Of a DNA stretch of 64,000 nt, positions 26,741-38,641 are shown piece by piece. Position numbers and translations under genes: made by a program. Numbering within the stretch: the stretch's first letter is position 1; each line of letters starts with the position of its first letter. The DNA comes from Pseudomonadales bacterium (GTDB lineage Bacteria > Pseudomonadota > Gammaproteobacteria > Pseudomonadales > Pseudohongiellaceae), in NCBI GenBank assembly GCA_012103535.1, contig WLWQ01000001.1, positions 124,001 to 188,000 of the forward strand, read 5' to 3'. The notes under the pieces were generated by a model. That model saw only the letters and a program-made list of their open reading frames with translations. It did not search any database and was not told the DNA's origin.

Positions 26741-29700
26741 ATGCGCCTGAAGAGTATTAAGTTAGCTGGATTTAAATCCTTCGTAGATCCGACAACAATA
26801 AACTTCCCTTCAAATTTAGGTGCCGTCGTAGGTCCTAATGGCTGCGGCAAGTCGAACGTGATCGATGCGGTGCGTTGGGTCATGGGCGAGAGCTCTGCCA
26901 AGAATCTCCGCGGCGAAAGCATGACGGACGTTATCTTCAATGGTTCCAGCGCCCGTAAACCGGTTGGCCAGGCCAGTGTCGAGCTGATCTTCGATAACCA
27001 CGACCGTAAATTGACAGGCGAATACGCTAACTTCAATGAAGTCTCGATTAAACGCAAGGTAGATCGGGAAGCGCATTCCACTTATTCATTGAATGGCACG
27101 GTGTGTCGACGCCGTGACATCACTGACATATTTCTTGGTACCGGACTTGGTGCCAGGAGCTATTCCATTATCGAGCAAGGCATGGTGTCCCGGCTGATCG
27201 AGTCGAAGCCGGAAGAACTACGCGTCTTTATAGAAGAAGCAGCGGGGATTTCTAAGTATAAAGAAAGAAGAAAAGAAACAGAGCGCCGCATTAAGCGTAC
27301 CAAGGAAAACCTGGAACGCCTGGCAGATATCCGCGATGAATTGGAGCGCCAGCTGCAACATTTGAAACGGCAATCAGTTGCTGCAGAAAAATACGGCGAG
27401 CTCAAGCAGCAAGAAAGAGAAACGACAGCCAATCTCAATGCTTTACGGTGGCGCAGCCTGGATGAACAAATCCCCGAGAATCAGGAATCGATTAATTCCT
27501 TGGAACTGGGTATCGAATCCAAGATCGCAGATCAGCGAGAGTTCGATGCGAAGATCGAGAAGCATTTAGCAGACAATGCAGACCTGACCGATGCCCTGGG
27601 CGAAGTACAGGCAAGGTTTTACAGCCTGGGGAACGATATTGCTCGAATCGAACAATCTATCGAGCACCACATGGAAAAAGTCGATCAGCTCAAATTGGAT
27701 TTGTCGGAAACCCGGGAAGGATGGACACAAACTCAGGAAGAGCTGGATATTGATCTGCGCAAGATTACGCAGTTGGATGCCGAGCTCAAGACGGTGACAC
27801 CAGAATTGGAATCTGCTCAGACAATGGAAGTGGAGTCCTCGAAATTATTGGCCGAAGCGGAACAAGCCCTGCAGCTATGGCAGCTGGAATGGGACGAGTT
27901 CAATCAGCGCGCAGAGGAGCCGCGACAAACCGCTGAAGTTGAGCAATCCCGCATACAGCAACTGGAAAACATCGTCGACCGGGGGCTTCAGCGCAAGCAA
28001 AACCTGGAAGAAGAGCTTAAGCAGTTGGAGCATGCACCGGTAGACAGTAATTATGAAGCTCAGCATCAGTTGGCCGGTGAAATTGAAAAAACTATCGAAG
28101 CGCTGCAATCAGATTCCAAAACCCTGCTCACCAGCATCGAAGAAAAGCGTAAAGAATTGAATGCTTCTAATGAAGAATTGGATTCCGTTAGAAGCGAACT
28201 GCAAACCAGTAAAGGAAGACAGGCCTCCTTAGAAGCGCTGCAACAGGCTGCCTTAGGGCAAGACAATCAGGAAATTAACACCTGGCTCAAATTCAAAGGT
28301 CTGGATAACCAAATTCGACTGGCAGAGAGCCTACACATCGAATCTGGCTGGGAAACTGCTGTGGAAGCAGTTTTAGGTGATTCCCTACAGGCAATTTGTG
28401 TCGAAGGTCTGGATCAGGTTGAACAGCTGTTGTCAGATTTACCCAAAGGGAAGCTGGCTTTAATTGATGTATCTCGTACGTCAGCGGGCAACGAGCCTAA
28501 TTCAGTCCTGACGTCTCTCACCAGCAAAGTTCGCGGTGACTGGGACATCAGTGAATTGCTACGCAATATCTATATCGCCAATAACATTACTGAGGCCCTG
28601 CAGGGCCGCTCGAGCCTGGGAAATAACGAATCTATTATCACTCGCGATGGCGTTTGGTTAGGTCAAAATTGGATTCAGGTTCGCAATAAGACGAGTCAGG
28701 ACTCCATCGTCGAACGGCGTGGTTTGATTGCTGATTTATTCCGTAAAATCAAAGTATTAACTGATCAATCTCAAAACCTTTCTCAAAGAAGAAGCGAGCT
28801 TCGAATTGAGCTCGAGCAGAAGGAAACTGAACGTGACACAGCGCAGACTGATTTAGCTGAAAAGACCAAGCAACTTGGCGAGATTAAGTCTGAAATTAGT
28901 GCGCAGCAGGCAAAAGAAGAAGAGGCGGTGGCGCGGAAAGAGCGCATTCGTAAGGAATTAGAAGAACTGGGCAAACAGATAGCTGCTGAAGAAGAAAACA
29001 CCGCTGAAGCCCGGGCCAGATTGCAGAAAGCCCTGGATAGCATGGCTGAGGATGTTGGTAGTCGAGAAGAGTTAGAAGAAGCCCGTGAAAAAACTCAGAA
29101 GGCTTTAGAAAATACACGGGAAAAAGCTAGGAATGACAAAGATTTAGCACATGAACTTGCACTGAAACAACAATCTCTACAGGCACAGTTGCAATCTACC
29201 CGTGAAACCATGGACCGGATGGCTAGTCAGGTACAGCGTTCAAAGGAGCGAATCGAGTCTCTTGCCAGCCAAATCGAGGAATCTGATCAACCTCTCGAGG
29301 AAATGCGCACTGAATTGGAAGTATTGTTAGGACAGCGCCTAGAAGTAGAGAAAGAGCTGGGAGTGGCTAAGAGTCGAGTTGAAGAGAACGAGCATAGGAT
29401 TCGTAGCCTGGAGCAGGACAGAAACCAGCTCCAGGAAAGCCAGAACAAGCTACGAGAAGAACTGATGCAGGCCCGTCTTAAGAGTGAAGGTGCCTCAGTT
29501 AAGCGCGATGGCGTGCTGGAACAACTCAAAGAAGCTCAGTTTGAATTAGAAGAAGTTCTCAAAAATCTGCCGGAAGATATCGAAGAGCAGCAGTGCGAAC
29601 TCGATCTGGAAAAACTATCTAATCGGATCCAGCGCCTGGGACCGATTAATTTGGCTGCCATCGACGAATACGAACAACAAAGCGAGCGTAAGGTCTATCT

Positions 29701-30250
29701 CGATCGGCAAAATGAGGATCTGGTTAAGGCTCTTAACACTTTGCAGAACGCGATTCGCAAGATCGACAAAGAAACTCGAAAGCGCTTTAAGGAAACCTTT
29801 GACAAGATAAATGCAGGTTTACAGAGCCTGTTTCCTCGCGTATTTGGCGGCGGCCATGCCTATCTGGATATGACCGGTGATGATTTATTGGATACCGGCG
29901 TTACCATCATGGCGCGGCCTCCGGGTAAACGAAACAGTACGATTCATCTGCTATCCGGTGGTGAGAAAGCAATGACTGCTATTGCTCTGGTGTTCTCAAT
30001 TTTCCATCTGAACCCATCACCTTTCTGCATGTTAGATGAGGTTGATGCACCATTGGATGATGCAAACGTGGGTCGTTATGCCAACCTTGTTAAAGAAATG
30101 TCGGCAAACCTGCAATTTATTTTTATTACTCATAACAAGATCACCATGGAAATGGCCAACCAGCTTCTTGGCGTCACTATGCATGAGGCTGGAGTATCCA
30201 GAATCGTGGCAGTAGACATTGACGAGGCCGCTGAATTAGCTGCAATGTAA
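26741..30250 (+). CDS. smc: Chromosome partition protein Smc
   Basis: Smc forms, with ScpA and ScpB, a ring that loops and compacts the chromosome. The 1,169-residue protein has Walker A GPNGCGKS (residues 31-38), two long coiled coils rich in Glu/Gln/Arg/Leu, a hinge around residues 505-665, the ABC signature LLSGGEKAMTA and Walker B PFCMLDEVDAPLD near the C-terminus. Start ATG 26741 has a GAGG site. The following genes zipA and ligA form the conserved smc-zipA-ligA cluster of Gammaproteobacteria that lack MukB. The size and order are normal; scpAB are not in the window. Confidence 0.97.
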   Translation: MRLKSIKLAGFKSFVDPTTINFPSNLGAVVGPNGCGKSNVIDAVRWVMGESSAKNLRGESMTDVIFNGSSARKPVGQASVELIFDNHDRKLTGEYANFNEVSIKRKVDREAHSTYSLNGTVCRRRDITDIFLGTGLGARSYSIIEQGMVSRLIESKPEELRVFIEEAAGISKYKERRKETERRIKRTKENLERLADIRDELERQLQHLKRQSVAAEKYGELKQQERETTANLNALRWRSLDEQIPENQESINSLELGIESKIADQREFDAKIEKHLADNADLTDALGEVQARFYSLGNDIARIEQSIEHHMEKVDQLKLDLSETREGWTQTQEELDIDLRKITQLDAELKTVTPELESAQTMEVESSKLLAEAEQALQLWQLEWDEFNQRAEEPRQTAEVEQSRIQQLENIVDRGLQRKQNLEEELKQLEHAPVDSNYEAQHQLAGEIEKTIEALQSDSKTLLTSIEEKRKELNASNEELDSVRSELQTSKGRQASLEALQQAALGQDNQEINTWLKFKGLDNQIRLAESLHIESGWETAVEAVLGDSLQAICVEGLDQVEQLLSDLPKGKLALIDVSRTSAGNEPNSVLTSLTSKVRGDWDISELLRNIYIANNITEALQGRSSLGNNESIITRDGVWLGQNWIQVRNKTSQDSIVERRGLIADLFRKIKVLTDQSQNLSQRRSELRIELEQKETERDTAQTDLAEKTKQLGEIKSEISAQQAKEEEAVARKERIRKELEELGKQIAAEEENTAEARARLQKALDSMAEDVGSREELEEAREKTQKALENTREKARNDKDLAHELALKQQSLQAQLQSTRETMDRMASQVQRSKERIESLASQIEESDQPLEEMRTELEVLLGQRLEVEKELGVAKSRVEENEHRIRSLEQDRNQLQESQNKLREELMQARLKSEGASVKRDGVLEQLKEAQFELEEVLKNLPEDIEEQQCELDLEKLSNRIQRLGPINLAAIDEYEQQSERKVYLDRQNEDLVKALNTLQNAIRKIDKETRKRFKETFDKINAGLQSLFPRVFGGGHAYLDMTGDDLLDTGVTIMARPPGKRNSTIHLLSGGEKAMTAIALVFSIFHLNPSPFCMLDEVDAPLDDANVGRYANLVKEMSANLQFIFITHNKITMEMANQLLGVTMHEAGVSRIVAVDIDEAAELAAM

Positions 30251-30360
30251 CCCTCTATATTTTTTGCTGTTTGGTCCCGTTTCTAAGCTAAAGAAATTCC
30301 AGTAACTGTAAGATAATATTAAAAATTTTCTACTAATAGTTGCTTCAATTCGTTGATTAA

Positions 30361-32082
30361 ATGAGCCCGCGCGAACTGATAATATTTTTGCTAGGCCTCG
30401 CCATCGTGGCTGTGATTCTGCGTGGGCTTTATGTCGCTATGCAGGCTCGCCGCGGGCAGATCAAACTATCTATCGATAAGAACATTCCCCAAGACATAGA
30501 TCTCGACGCTCTCGAATTAGCAGAGTTGCCAGGGGGCGGAGCGCGCGTCGTAGAACGCTCGCTGGCAGCGGTGAATACTCAGAACAGCGCTATCGAAGCG
30601 GCTAATGAACGTGCAGCCTCGCTTGGCTTGGGGACAGCAGATGCCGAGGAAGAATCAATTCCAGTCTTAATGGATCCGGTTGAGCTAAACGATGAAATCG
30701 CTGCAGAGGATGATGCTGAAGATTACGATCAGTTTTCCTCAGAGGCCAGAGATTCCCAAGCAGAACCAATCGGATACGAAGACCCAGATTCAGTCTTGTT
30801 TGATTACGCTGAAGATGAAGAAGCAAGCACTAGCAAGGACGATGAATACGCCGATGATGACCTAGAAGAAGATACTCAGCGGCCCATGTATCGCGAAGAC
30901 AATATGTCTTCAGTTATGCCTGATTACCCAGAGGACGAATGGGGCGATGACGATGATGAAGACGAAGAAGAGATACCAGAAGGATTTCATGAAGAGGACT
31001 TCGGGGGAGCCTCTTTTGCAGAGGATGATTGGGCGCCAGCTGCTGCAGAACCACAAAAACAAGAAGAAGAGTTAGACGAAGAGTTTGCTACGGATGAAGA
31101 AATTATTGCCGCATTCAAAGGGAGACAGGCTGCCAGCTCGGCGCCAGACGACACAGAAGAAGTATTTGACGACATTGATGGTTACGACTTCGACGATGAC
31201 GATGAAGAGCAAGTAGATGCCATAGAAGAAAGACATGAACCCTCCATAGGCGAATCGTTTGAAGATTCTTTGGATGAGTTTTCCATGACTGCAGGAGACC
31301 GAATTGGCTATAACGCGCCTCAAAAAGCCGAATCTGGGCAACCAGAGCTCTTCGACGAGGAAGTAATACAAGAAGATGAAGGGGCTAGCGATACCAAGGA
31401 AAAATCTGGATTTAGATCCCTGCTTTCTGCCTTCGGTAAGTCGAATAAAGCAGATGACACAGATGGAGCCGATACCAGTGTTGAAGACTCTGAGGAGAGT
31501 GATTCGTTTGAAGCGGACGCGCTCGACCAGTCTTTTAATGGTAGAAAGATATCGAGTATAGAAGATGCTACAACAGCGAGAGTTGATGATGAAGAATCGC
31601 AGCAGTACGCCGAAGTAGACGCTGAGCAAGATGCCATTCAACAATCTGAAGTGATAGTTCTAAACGTCGTGGCTCGAGAAAACAGGGCATTTGACGGCAA
31701 TGATTTACTCCAGGTATTGATCACTGCCGGCCTTAAGTTTGGAGAGATGAATATATTTCATCATCGCTTAAACAATGACAACAAAGGACCAGTAATATTC
31801 AGCGTCGCCAATATTCTTAATCCAGGGACTTTTAATCTCAATGATATGGAAGAATTCTCAACCATTGGTATAAGTCTGTTCCTGGCCCTTCCCACCCAAA
31901 TTAATAATCTACAAGCCTTTGAGCAGATGCTGGGCGTGGCACAACAAGTTCGTGGGGCTCTTGACGGAGAGCTAAAAGACGATCATCGTAATGTCATGAC
32001 TGCGCAAACCATAGAGCATTATCGCCAGCGCATCAGAGATTTCGAGCTGCGCCAATTAAAAGCTGCTGGCAGTCGCGCTTAA
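30361..32082 (+). CDS. zipA: Cell division protein ZipA with an unusually long acidic linker
   Basis: ZipA anchors FtsZ to the inner membrane in the early divisome. The 573-residue protein has an N-terminal membrane helix (about residues 5-26) with a basic cytoplasmic edge, and a C-terminal ZipA FtsZ-binding domain (~residues 425-560; IVLNVVARENRAFDGNDLL, FHHRLNNDNKGPVIFSVAN and MEEFSTIGISLFLALP). Between them lies an Asp/Glu-rich stretch of nearly 400 residues with clusters such as DDDDEDEEE. E. coli ZipA is 328 residues with a Pro/Gln-rich linker, so this one is longer and of opposite character. The smc-zipA-ligA context makes the name secure. Confidence 0.93.
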   Translation: MSPRELIIFLLGLAIVAVILRGLYVAMQARRGQIKLSIDKNIPQDIDLDALELAELPGGGARVVERSLAAVNTQNSAIEAANERAASLGLGTADAEEESIPVLMDPVELNDEIAAEDDAEDYDQFSSEARDSQAEPIGYEDPDSVLFDYAEDEEASTSKDDEYADDDLEEDTQRPMYREDNMSSVMPDYPEDEWGDDDDEDEEEIPEGFHEEDFGGASFAEDDWAPAAAEPQKQEEELDEEFATDEEIIAAFKGRQAASSAPDDTEEVFDDIDGYDFDDDDEEQVDAIEERHEPSIGESFEDSLDEFSMTAGDRIGYNAPQKAESGQPELFDEEVIQEDEGASDTKEKSGFRSLLSAFGKSNKADDTDGADTSVEDSEESDSFEADALDQSFNGRKISSIEDATTARVDDEESQQYAEVDAEQDAIQQSEVIVLNVVARENRAFDGNDLLQVLITAGLKFGEMNIFHHRLNNDNKGPVIFSVANILNPGTFNLNDMEEFSTIGISLFLALPTQINNLQAFEQMLGVAQQVRGALDGELKDDHRNVMTAQTIEHYRQRIRDFELRQLKAAGSRA

Positions 32083-32096
32083 ATTTACAGTGCTAA

Positions 32097-34115
<2,019 letters not shown>

Positions 34116-34177
34116 TAGGGTCGAGCTCTCTGATATTTCATCGATTTCGGTCGATAATTATAAATACGGAGAGACAA

Positions 34178-34834
34178 GTGTTTACAGAGAACTTTACATT
34201 GAAACTGCGCCGCATTTCAGGCTTTTCCGCCAGGAGTCTGTTGTTGGTGCTTACGAGCAGCATTCTCGCTGCATGTGTTGCTTCGCAACCGAACAACATC
34301 ACCAATGTTTGCTCAATCTTTGAAGACAGACGTGGCTGGTTTCGCGCTGCAAAATCTTCCGAGGATCGTTGGGGAATCCCTATTGAAGTCAATATGGCTT
34401 TCATCTATCAAGAATCCAGTTTTAAAGCGCGAGCCAAGCCTGAGCGTACTCGTGTACTCTGGGTGTTGCCGGGGCCGAGGCCATCATCGGCATATGGTTA
34501 TGCCCAGGCGCTAGACAGTACCTGGAATGAGTACCAATCAACTTCTGGTAATGGTGGAGCATCCCGCGCTGATTTCGACGATGCTATCGATTTTGTCGCC
34601 TGGTATAACGCAAATTCCAGACGCATAAGCAACATCTCTACATTTGACGCGCGCAATTTGTATTTTGCCTACCATGAAGGTAACGGCGGTTATCAACGGG
34701 GCACCCATCGCAATAAACAATGGCTGATTGATGCGGCTAATAGGGTACAGTCAAATTCGGAGCGATTTGCCAGTCAATTGAGCAGCTGTCGGCGCGATCT
34801 AGAGAAAAATTGGTTTCAACGTCTCCTTTCCTAG
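34178..34834 (+). CDS. Transglycosylase SLT-like lipoprotein
   Basis: The 218-residue product has a lipoprotein signal (SSILAAC, lipidated Cys 33) and a domain resembling soluble lytic transglycosylases: FIYQESSFKARAK carries the catalytic Glu in the ESxFxxxA setting, followed by SSAYGYAQALDSTW and later YFAYHEGNGGYQRG. It would cleave peptidoglycan glycan strands at the outer membrane. The start is GTG 34178 with GGAG close upstream. A gene of this kind often follows ligA in pseudomonads. The Arg/Pro-rich insertion (PERTRVLWVLPGPRP) after the catalytic Glu is a feature of this subfamily, to my recollection. Confidence 0.82.
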   Translation: MFTENFTLKLRRISGFSARSLLLVLTSSILAACVASQPNNITNVCSIFEDRRGWFRAAKSSEDRWGIPIEVNMAFIYQESSFKARAKPERTRVLWVLPGPRPSSAYGYAQALDSTWNEYQSTSGNGGASRADFDDAIDFVAWYNANSRRISNISTFDARNLYFAYHEGNGGYQRGTHRNKQWLIDAANRVQSNSERFASQLSSCRRDLEKNWFQRLLS

Positions 34835-34903
34835 TAAACTTCCCAAAGTGTTTTAATAATTATTTCCAAGATAGATCTCAATTCACGGTAGTACATAGTA
34901 AGC

Positions 34904-35686
34904 ATGAGTTGGTGGGGCAAGGTAGTAGGCGGAACTTTCGGGTTCATGATGGGCGGTCCATTAGGCGCATTGTTGGGAGCGGCTCTGGGCAACTATTTTG
35001 ATGGCGGTCTTGATGCCATAAGTCTCGATGATTCACTCGGTCTTGGCGCCACCGAAAGAGTCCAGTCGGTCTTCTTTACAACTACCTTTGCGATGATGGG
35101 CTATATCGCAAAATCTGACGGCAAAGTCACCAAAGATGAGATCGCTATGGCCGAACAGGTCATGCAGCAAATGCGACTCAATCAGCAGCAGCGCACCGTG
35201 GCTATCAATCTCTTCAATGAAGGAAAGAAGCCACACTTTCCTGTACACGAAGTGCTTGCGCAATTCAAAAGAGAGAGTTTCCGGCGCCGCAACCTGGTGC
35301 AAATGTTTTTGGAAATTGTGGTGTCTACAGCCTTTGCCGATGGCCATTTAGATACTCGAGAACAACATATGCTAGAAGATATTGCCAGTGATCTTGGTTA
35401 CACCCAGAATCAATTCAACGATCTTCTATCCAGACTTACCGGGCAGGCCCATTTTGCAGAACAAGTTTCTGCTGAAGAAAAGCTCGTAGCAGCTTACGAA
35501 CTGCTGGGAATTCCGGAAAATGCCAACGACGCTGAGGTGAAGAAAGCCTACCGTAGGCAAATGAATCAGCATCACCCTGATAAGCTGGTAGCGAAAGGAA
35601 TGCCGGAAGAGATGATGGATATTGCGACCCAGAAAACTCAAGCCATTAAGGCCGCTTACGAGCTAATCAAAACTCACCGGAATTAA
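34904..35686 (+). CDS. djlA: DjlA-type J-domain co-chaperone
   Basis: DjlA is a membrane-anchored partner that stimulates DnaK. The 260-residue protein has a glycine-rich N-terminal hydrophobic segment (FGFMMGGPLGALLGAALG), a TerB-like helical domain (residues ~55-180, MGYIAKSDGKVTKDEI and AFADGHLDTREQHML) and a C-terminal J domain with the HPD motif (QHHPDKLVAKG). The domain order matches E. coli DjlA. The ribosome site is weak. It ends four bases from the convergent korB stop, with a shared palindrome at 35689-35710. Confidence 0.93.
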   Translation: MSWWGKVVGGTFGFMMGGPLGALLGAALGNYFDGGLDAISLDDSLGLGATERVQSVFFTTTFAMMGYIAKSDGKVTKDEIAMAEQVMQQMRLNQQQRTVAINLFNEGKKPHFPVHEVLAQFKRESFRRRNLVQMFLEIVVSTAFADGHLDTREQHMLEDIASDLGYTQNQFNDLLSRLTGQAHFAEQVSAEEKLVAAYELLGIPENANDAEVKKAYRRQMNQHHPDKLVAKGMPEEMMDIATQKTQAIKAAYELIKTHRN

Positions 35687-35689
35687 GAA

Positions 35690-36745
35690 TTAACGAAATG
35701 TTTCGTTAATGTCTCGGAGTACTTCGTTACCGGGGCAAAGGTCGTGGTTGGTAAGTCGATTAAAGGGTTTGTCGACAGTATCCTGGAGCTCGTGAAGGTC
35801 AGAGGTGGATTGGTTTATGTAGAGCAGGCCCGTCGCTATTTTCCCTTTCTTCTTGTGTTGGTTAATGTGATGAAGCGCATTTTCTTTATCGTAGGGGTCG
35901 TAATTTGTTCCTGTCTTATGCAGATGAATTACCGATCCATCGTGCAAGGTTATTTCTTTTTCCTTGCCGGCATCATAGCTGGTGGTAATTTCCTTACGCA
36001 TTGGAACGAAATCCACTTCGCTTAAAGCAATATAATTTTCCCAGGTGTTTTTGTAACCATGGGTCGAAGATTCTGTGTTGTTAAAGGTAACGCAAGGAGA
36101 AACAACATCGATAAAAGCGAATCCCTTATGGGTTAGTCCAGCCTGCAATAATGGAATCAATTGCTGCTTGTCGCCTGAAAACGAACGAGCAACAAAACTC
36201 GCGCCGAGTTCAATTGCCAGAGTCGCCATATCAATATTGTCATAGAGGCTTTCTTCACCGGATTTGGTTTTTGAACCTAGATCAGCAGTAGCCGACAATT
36301 GACCTTTGGTTAAGCCGTAAGTGCCATTATTGGCCACTATATAAAGCATGTTGATGCGGCGACGGACGATGTGACAAAACTGACCTAGACCAATGGACGC
36401 GCTATCGCCATCACCTGAAATTCCTACATAGAACAGTTCTTTATTCGCCAGGTTTGCTCCGGTGGCTACAGAAGGCATGCGGCCGTGTACCGAATTGAAT
36501 CCATGAGCCTTGCTTAGAAAGTACGAAGGGATCTTGGAAGAACATCCGATGCCTGAGATCTTTGCAACTCTATGAGGTTCAAGACTCATATCTGCCGCAG
36601 CTTGGATAATGGCAGCACTGATAGAATCATGTCCGCAACCACCACATAGAGTGGTCAATGTGCCTTCATAATCACGCCGAGTCAGGCCAATCTCATTTGG
36701 TTCGAGATTGGGGTGTTGAAATTTCGGTTTACTGATATAACTCAT
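35690..36745 (-). CDS. korB: 2-oxoacid:acceptor (ferredoxin) oxidoreductase subunit beta, KorB-like
   Basis: The beta subunit binds thiamine diphosphate and a [4Fe-4S] cluster and carries out oxidative decarboxylation of a 2-oxoacid to its CoA ester. The 351-residue protein has LCGGCGHDS and GIGCSSKIP cysteines, a fourth Cys in DVVSPCVTFNN, and the TPP motif GDGDSASIGLGQF...NNGTYGLTKGQ. Similarity is closest by eye to 2-oxoglutarate-type KorB, but substrate is not certain. It is the last gene of a three-gene minus-strand operon; the alpha subunit ends 39 bases upstream. Confidence 0.9.
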   Translation of the reverse strand: MSYISKPKFQHPNLEPNEIGLTRRDYEGTLTTLCGGCGHDSISAAIIQAAADMSLEPHRVAKISGIGCSSKIPSYFLSKAHGFNSVHGRMPSVATGANLANKELFYVGISGDGDSASIGLGQFCHIVRRRINMLYIVANNGTYGLTKGQLSATADLGSKTKSGEESLYDNIDMATLAIELGASFVARSFSGDKQQLIPLLQAGLTHKGFAFIDVVSPCVTFNNTESSTHGYKNTWENYIALSEVDFVPMRKEITTSYDAGKEKEITLHDGSVIHLHKTGTNYDPYDKENALHHINQHKKKGKIATGLLYINQSTSDLHELQDTVDKPFNRLTNHDLCPGNEVLRDINETFR

Positions 36746-36784
36746 CGTGTCGATTGTCCAATATCGTTTGTCATTTCTAGTTCA

Positions 36785-38641
36785 TTACGCAGGTACGTCT
36801 TTAGCATCTTCCAGGGCAGGCATGGAGTCCAGGATCTCTCGCTCGATATGTTGAGCCGTAATGAGCACACCGTTGTAGCTCAGGATGGAATGCATCTGCT
36901 CTTCATTGGCATTGCATTCGATCTTCAATAAACTTTTCAATTGTGCGTCGCGGTTTTGTTCAATGACATAGACCAAATCATGGCTGTCTATGAATTCTTT
37001 GATATTTTCATGAAACGGAAAGGCTCTTATTCTTAAGGTGTCCAGTACCACTCCTTTCTTCGCCAGGCTACCTAGCACTTCCTGAATGGCGCTCAAAGTG
37101 GTACCTAGAAAGATCATGCCCAAACGATTTTTTGCCATGTCGGAAATTTCTGGTTCCGGCAGATATTTGACTGCGGTCTTAAACTTCAGCGCAATTCGAT
37201 CCATTACTTCGGCGTAGACATCGCCGTCTTCAGTATAAGCCGCATTGGCGTCATGGGAGCTGCCACGGGTAAAATAGCTGCCTTTATGCGGGTGAGTGCC
37301 AGGATAGGTGCGATAGGGTATGCCATCACCGTCAACATCTTGATAACGACCGAACTTTTCGATTTCCTCTAATTGCTCTTCAGATAAAACCTTTCCTCGA
37401 TCATAGCTTCTGCCGTCATCCCAAACTAACCTGTCACAGACCTGTTCGTTCATACCTAATTCCAGGTCGCTCATGACAATCACAGGCGTTTGTAATCGGT
37501 CGGCGATATCGAAAGCTTCGGCTGCATTCTCGAAGCACTCTTTTGGTGTAGAAGGAAATAGAAGTATTTGTTTAGTATCACCATGGGAAGCATAGGCACA
37601 GCTTAGTATGTCACCTTGCTGGGTTCTGGTAGGCATCCCGGTAGAAGGTCCAACCCGCTGAATATTAAATAACACCACAGGTACTTCAGAAAAATAGGCG
37701 AGTCCCAAAAATTCCTGCATCAGTGAGACGCCAGGGCCGGACGAGGCTGTAAATGCGCGTGCGCCATTCCAGCCCGCACCAATTGCTATTCCGATTGCAG
37801 CTAATTCATCTTCAGCCTGAATGATGGAGTATTTGTTTTTACCCGAGCCAGGATCAATTCGCAGTCGCTTACAATACTTACCGAAGGAATCAACTACCGA
37901 AGTTGAAGGCGTTAAGGGATACCAGGAAGCGATTGTTGCGCCGCCGTATACACAGCCGAGACCAACGGCAGTATTGCCATCGATAAGAACCTTATTGGTG
38001 TTTTTGTCAGAAGCTTTTAAGCGTAGTGGAAGAGGGCAGTCAAAATTTTCACTCGCGTATTGATGGCCTAATTCCAAAGCATGAATGTTAGGAAGAATTA
38101 GTTTTTCTTTGCCGCGAAATTGATCGCTCACCAAACCTGTGAGTATCTTAAAATCGATATTTAGAAACGCGGCTAAGGCTCCAACATAGACAATGTTTTT
38201 GAACAATTGACGCTGTGCTGGTTTATCAAATTCTCTTAGACAAATATCTTTCAATGGAATCGGGAGATAGTTGACATCGTCACGAATCAACTCTTTGTTT
38301 AGTGATTTGGATGCATCAAACAGCACGAATCCACCGGGTACAACGCTCTTAATGTCATCCTTAATAGTCTGTTCATTCATCGCCACCATCAGATCAACGC
38401 CTTCGCGTCGGCCCAAATAGGAATCTTCCGAAATACGTACTTCATACCAAGTGGGCAATCCCTGAATATTTGATGGGAAGATGTTGTGTGGACTGACTGG
38501 AATTCCCATGCGGAAAACTGCTTTAGCGAACATATTGTTTGCACTTGCTGAGCCAGAACCGTTTACATTGGCGAACTTAACCACAAAGTCATTAACCTTG
38601 GGCATCGCCTTTACTTTGGTGGAATGAACTAACTCTGGCAC
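36785..38641 (-). CDS. korA: 2-oxoacid:acceptor oxidoreductase subunit alpha with fused gamma domain, KorA-like
   Basis: The 618-residue protein joins a gamma domain (residues ~18-190, GSGSASANNMFAKAVFRMGI) that contacts CoA, to the alpha TPP-pyrimidine domain (~205-600), seen in GCVYGGATIASWYPLTPSTS, IQAEDELAAIGIAIGAGWNGAR and FTASSGPGVSLMQE. The fusion is typical of KorA. No ferredoxin domain is fused, so electrons must leave via another protein, plausibly the flavoprotein encoded just upstream, with whose gene it overlaps by 13 bases. That overlap implies coupled translation. Confidence 0.9.
   Translation of the reverse strand: MPELVHSTKVKAMPKVNDFVVKFANVNGSGSASANNMFAKAVFRMGIPVSPHNIFPSNIQGLPTWYEVRISEDSYLGRREGVDLMVAMNEQTIKDDIKSVVPGGFVLFDASKSLNKELIRDDVNYLPIPLKDICLREFDKPAQRQLFKNIVYVGALAAFLNIDFKILTGLVSDQFRGKEKLILPNIHALELGHQYASENFDCPLPLRLKASDKNTNKVLIDGNTAVGLGCVYGGATIASWYPLTPSTSVVDSFGKYCKRLRIDPGSGKNKYSIIQAEDELAAIGIAIGAGWNGARAFTASSGPGVSLMQEFLGLAYFSEVPVVLFNIQRVGPSTGMPTRTQQGDILSCAYASHGDTKQILLFPSTPKECFENAAEAFDIADRLQTPVIVMSDLELGMNEQVCDRLVWDDGRSYDRGKVLSEEQLEEIEKFGRYQDVDGDGIPYRTYPGTHPHKGSYFTRGSSHDANAAYTEDGDVYAEVMDRIALKFKTAVKYLPEPEISDMAKNRLGMIFLGTTLSAIQEVLGSLAKKGVVLDTLRIRAFPFHENIKEFIDSHDLVYVIEQNRDAQLKSLLKIECNANEEQMHSILSYNGVLITAQHIEREILDSMPALEDAKDVPA

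Noticed and set aside
31072..31644. A 190-residue minus-strand ORF inside zipA.
   Set aside because: It is antisense to the acidic linker and its Phe/Ile/Ser-rich sequence has no support.
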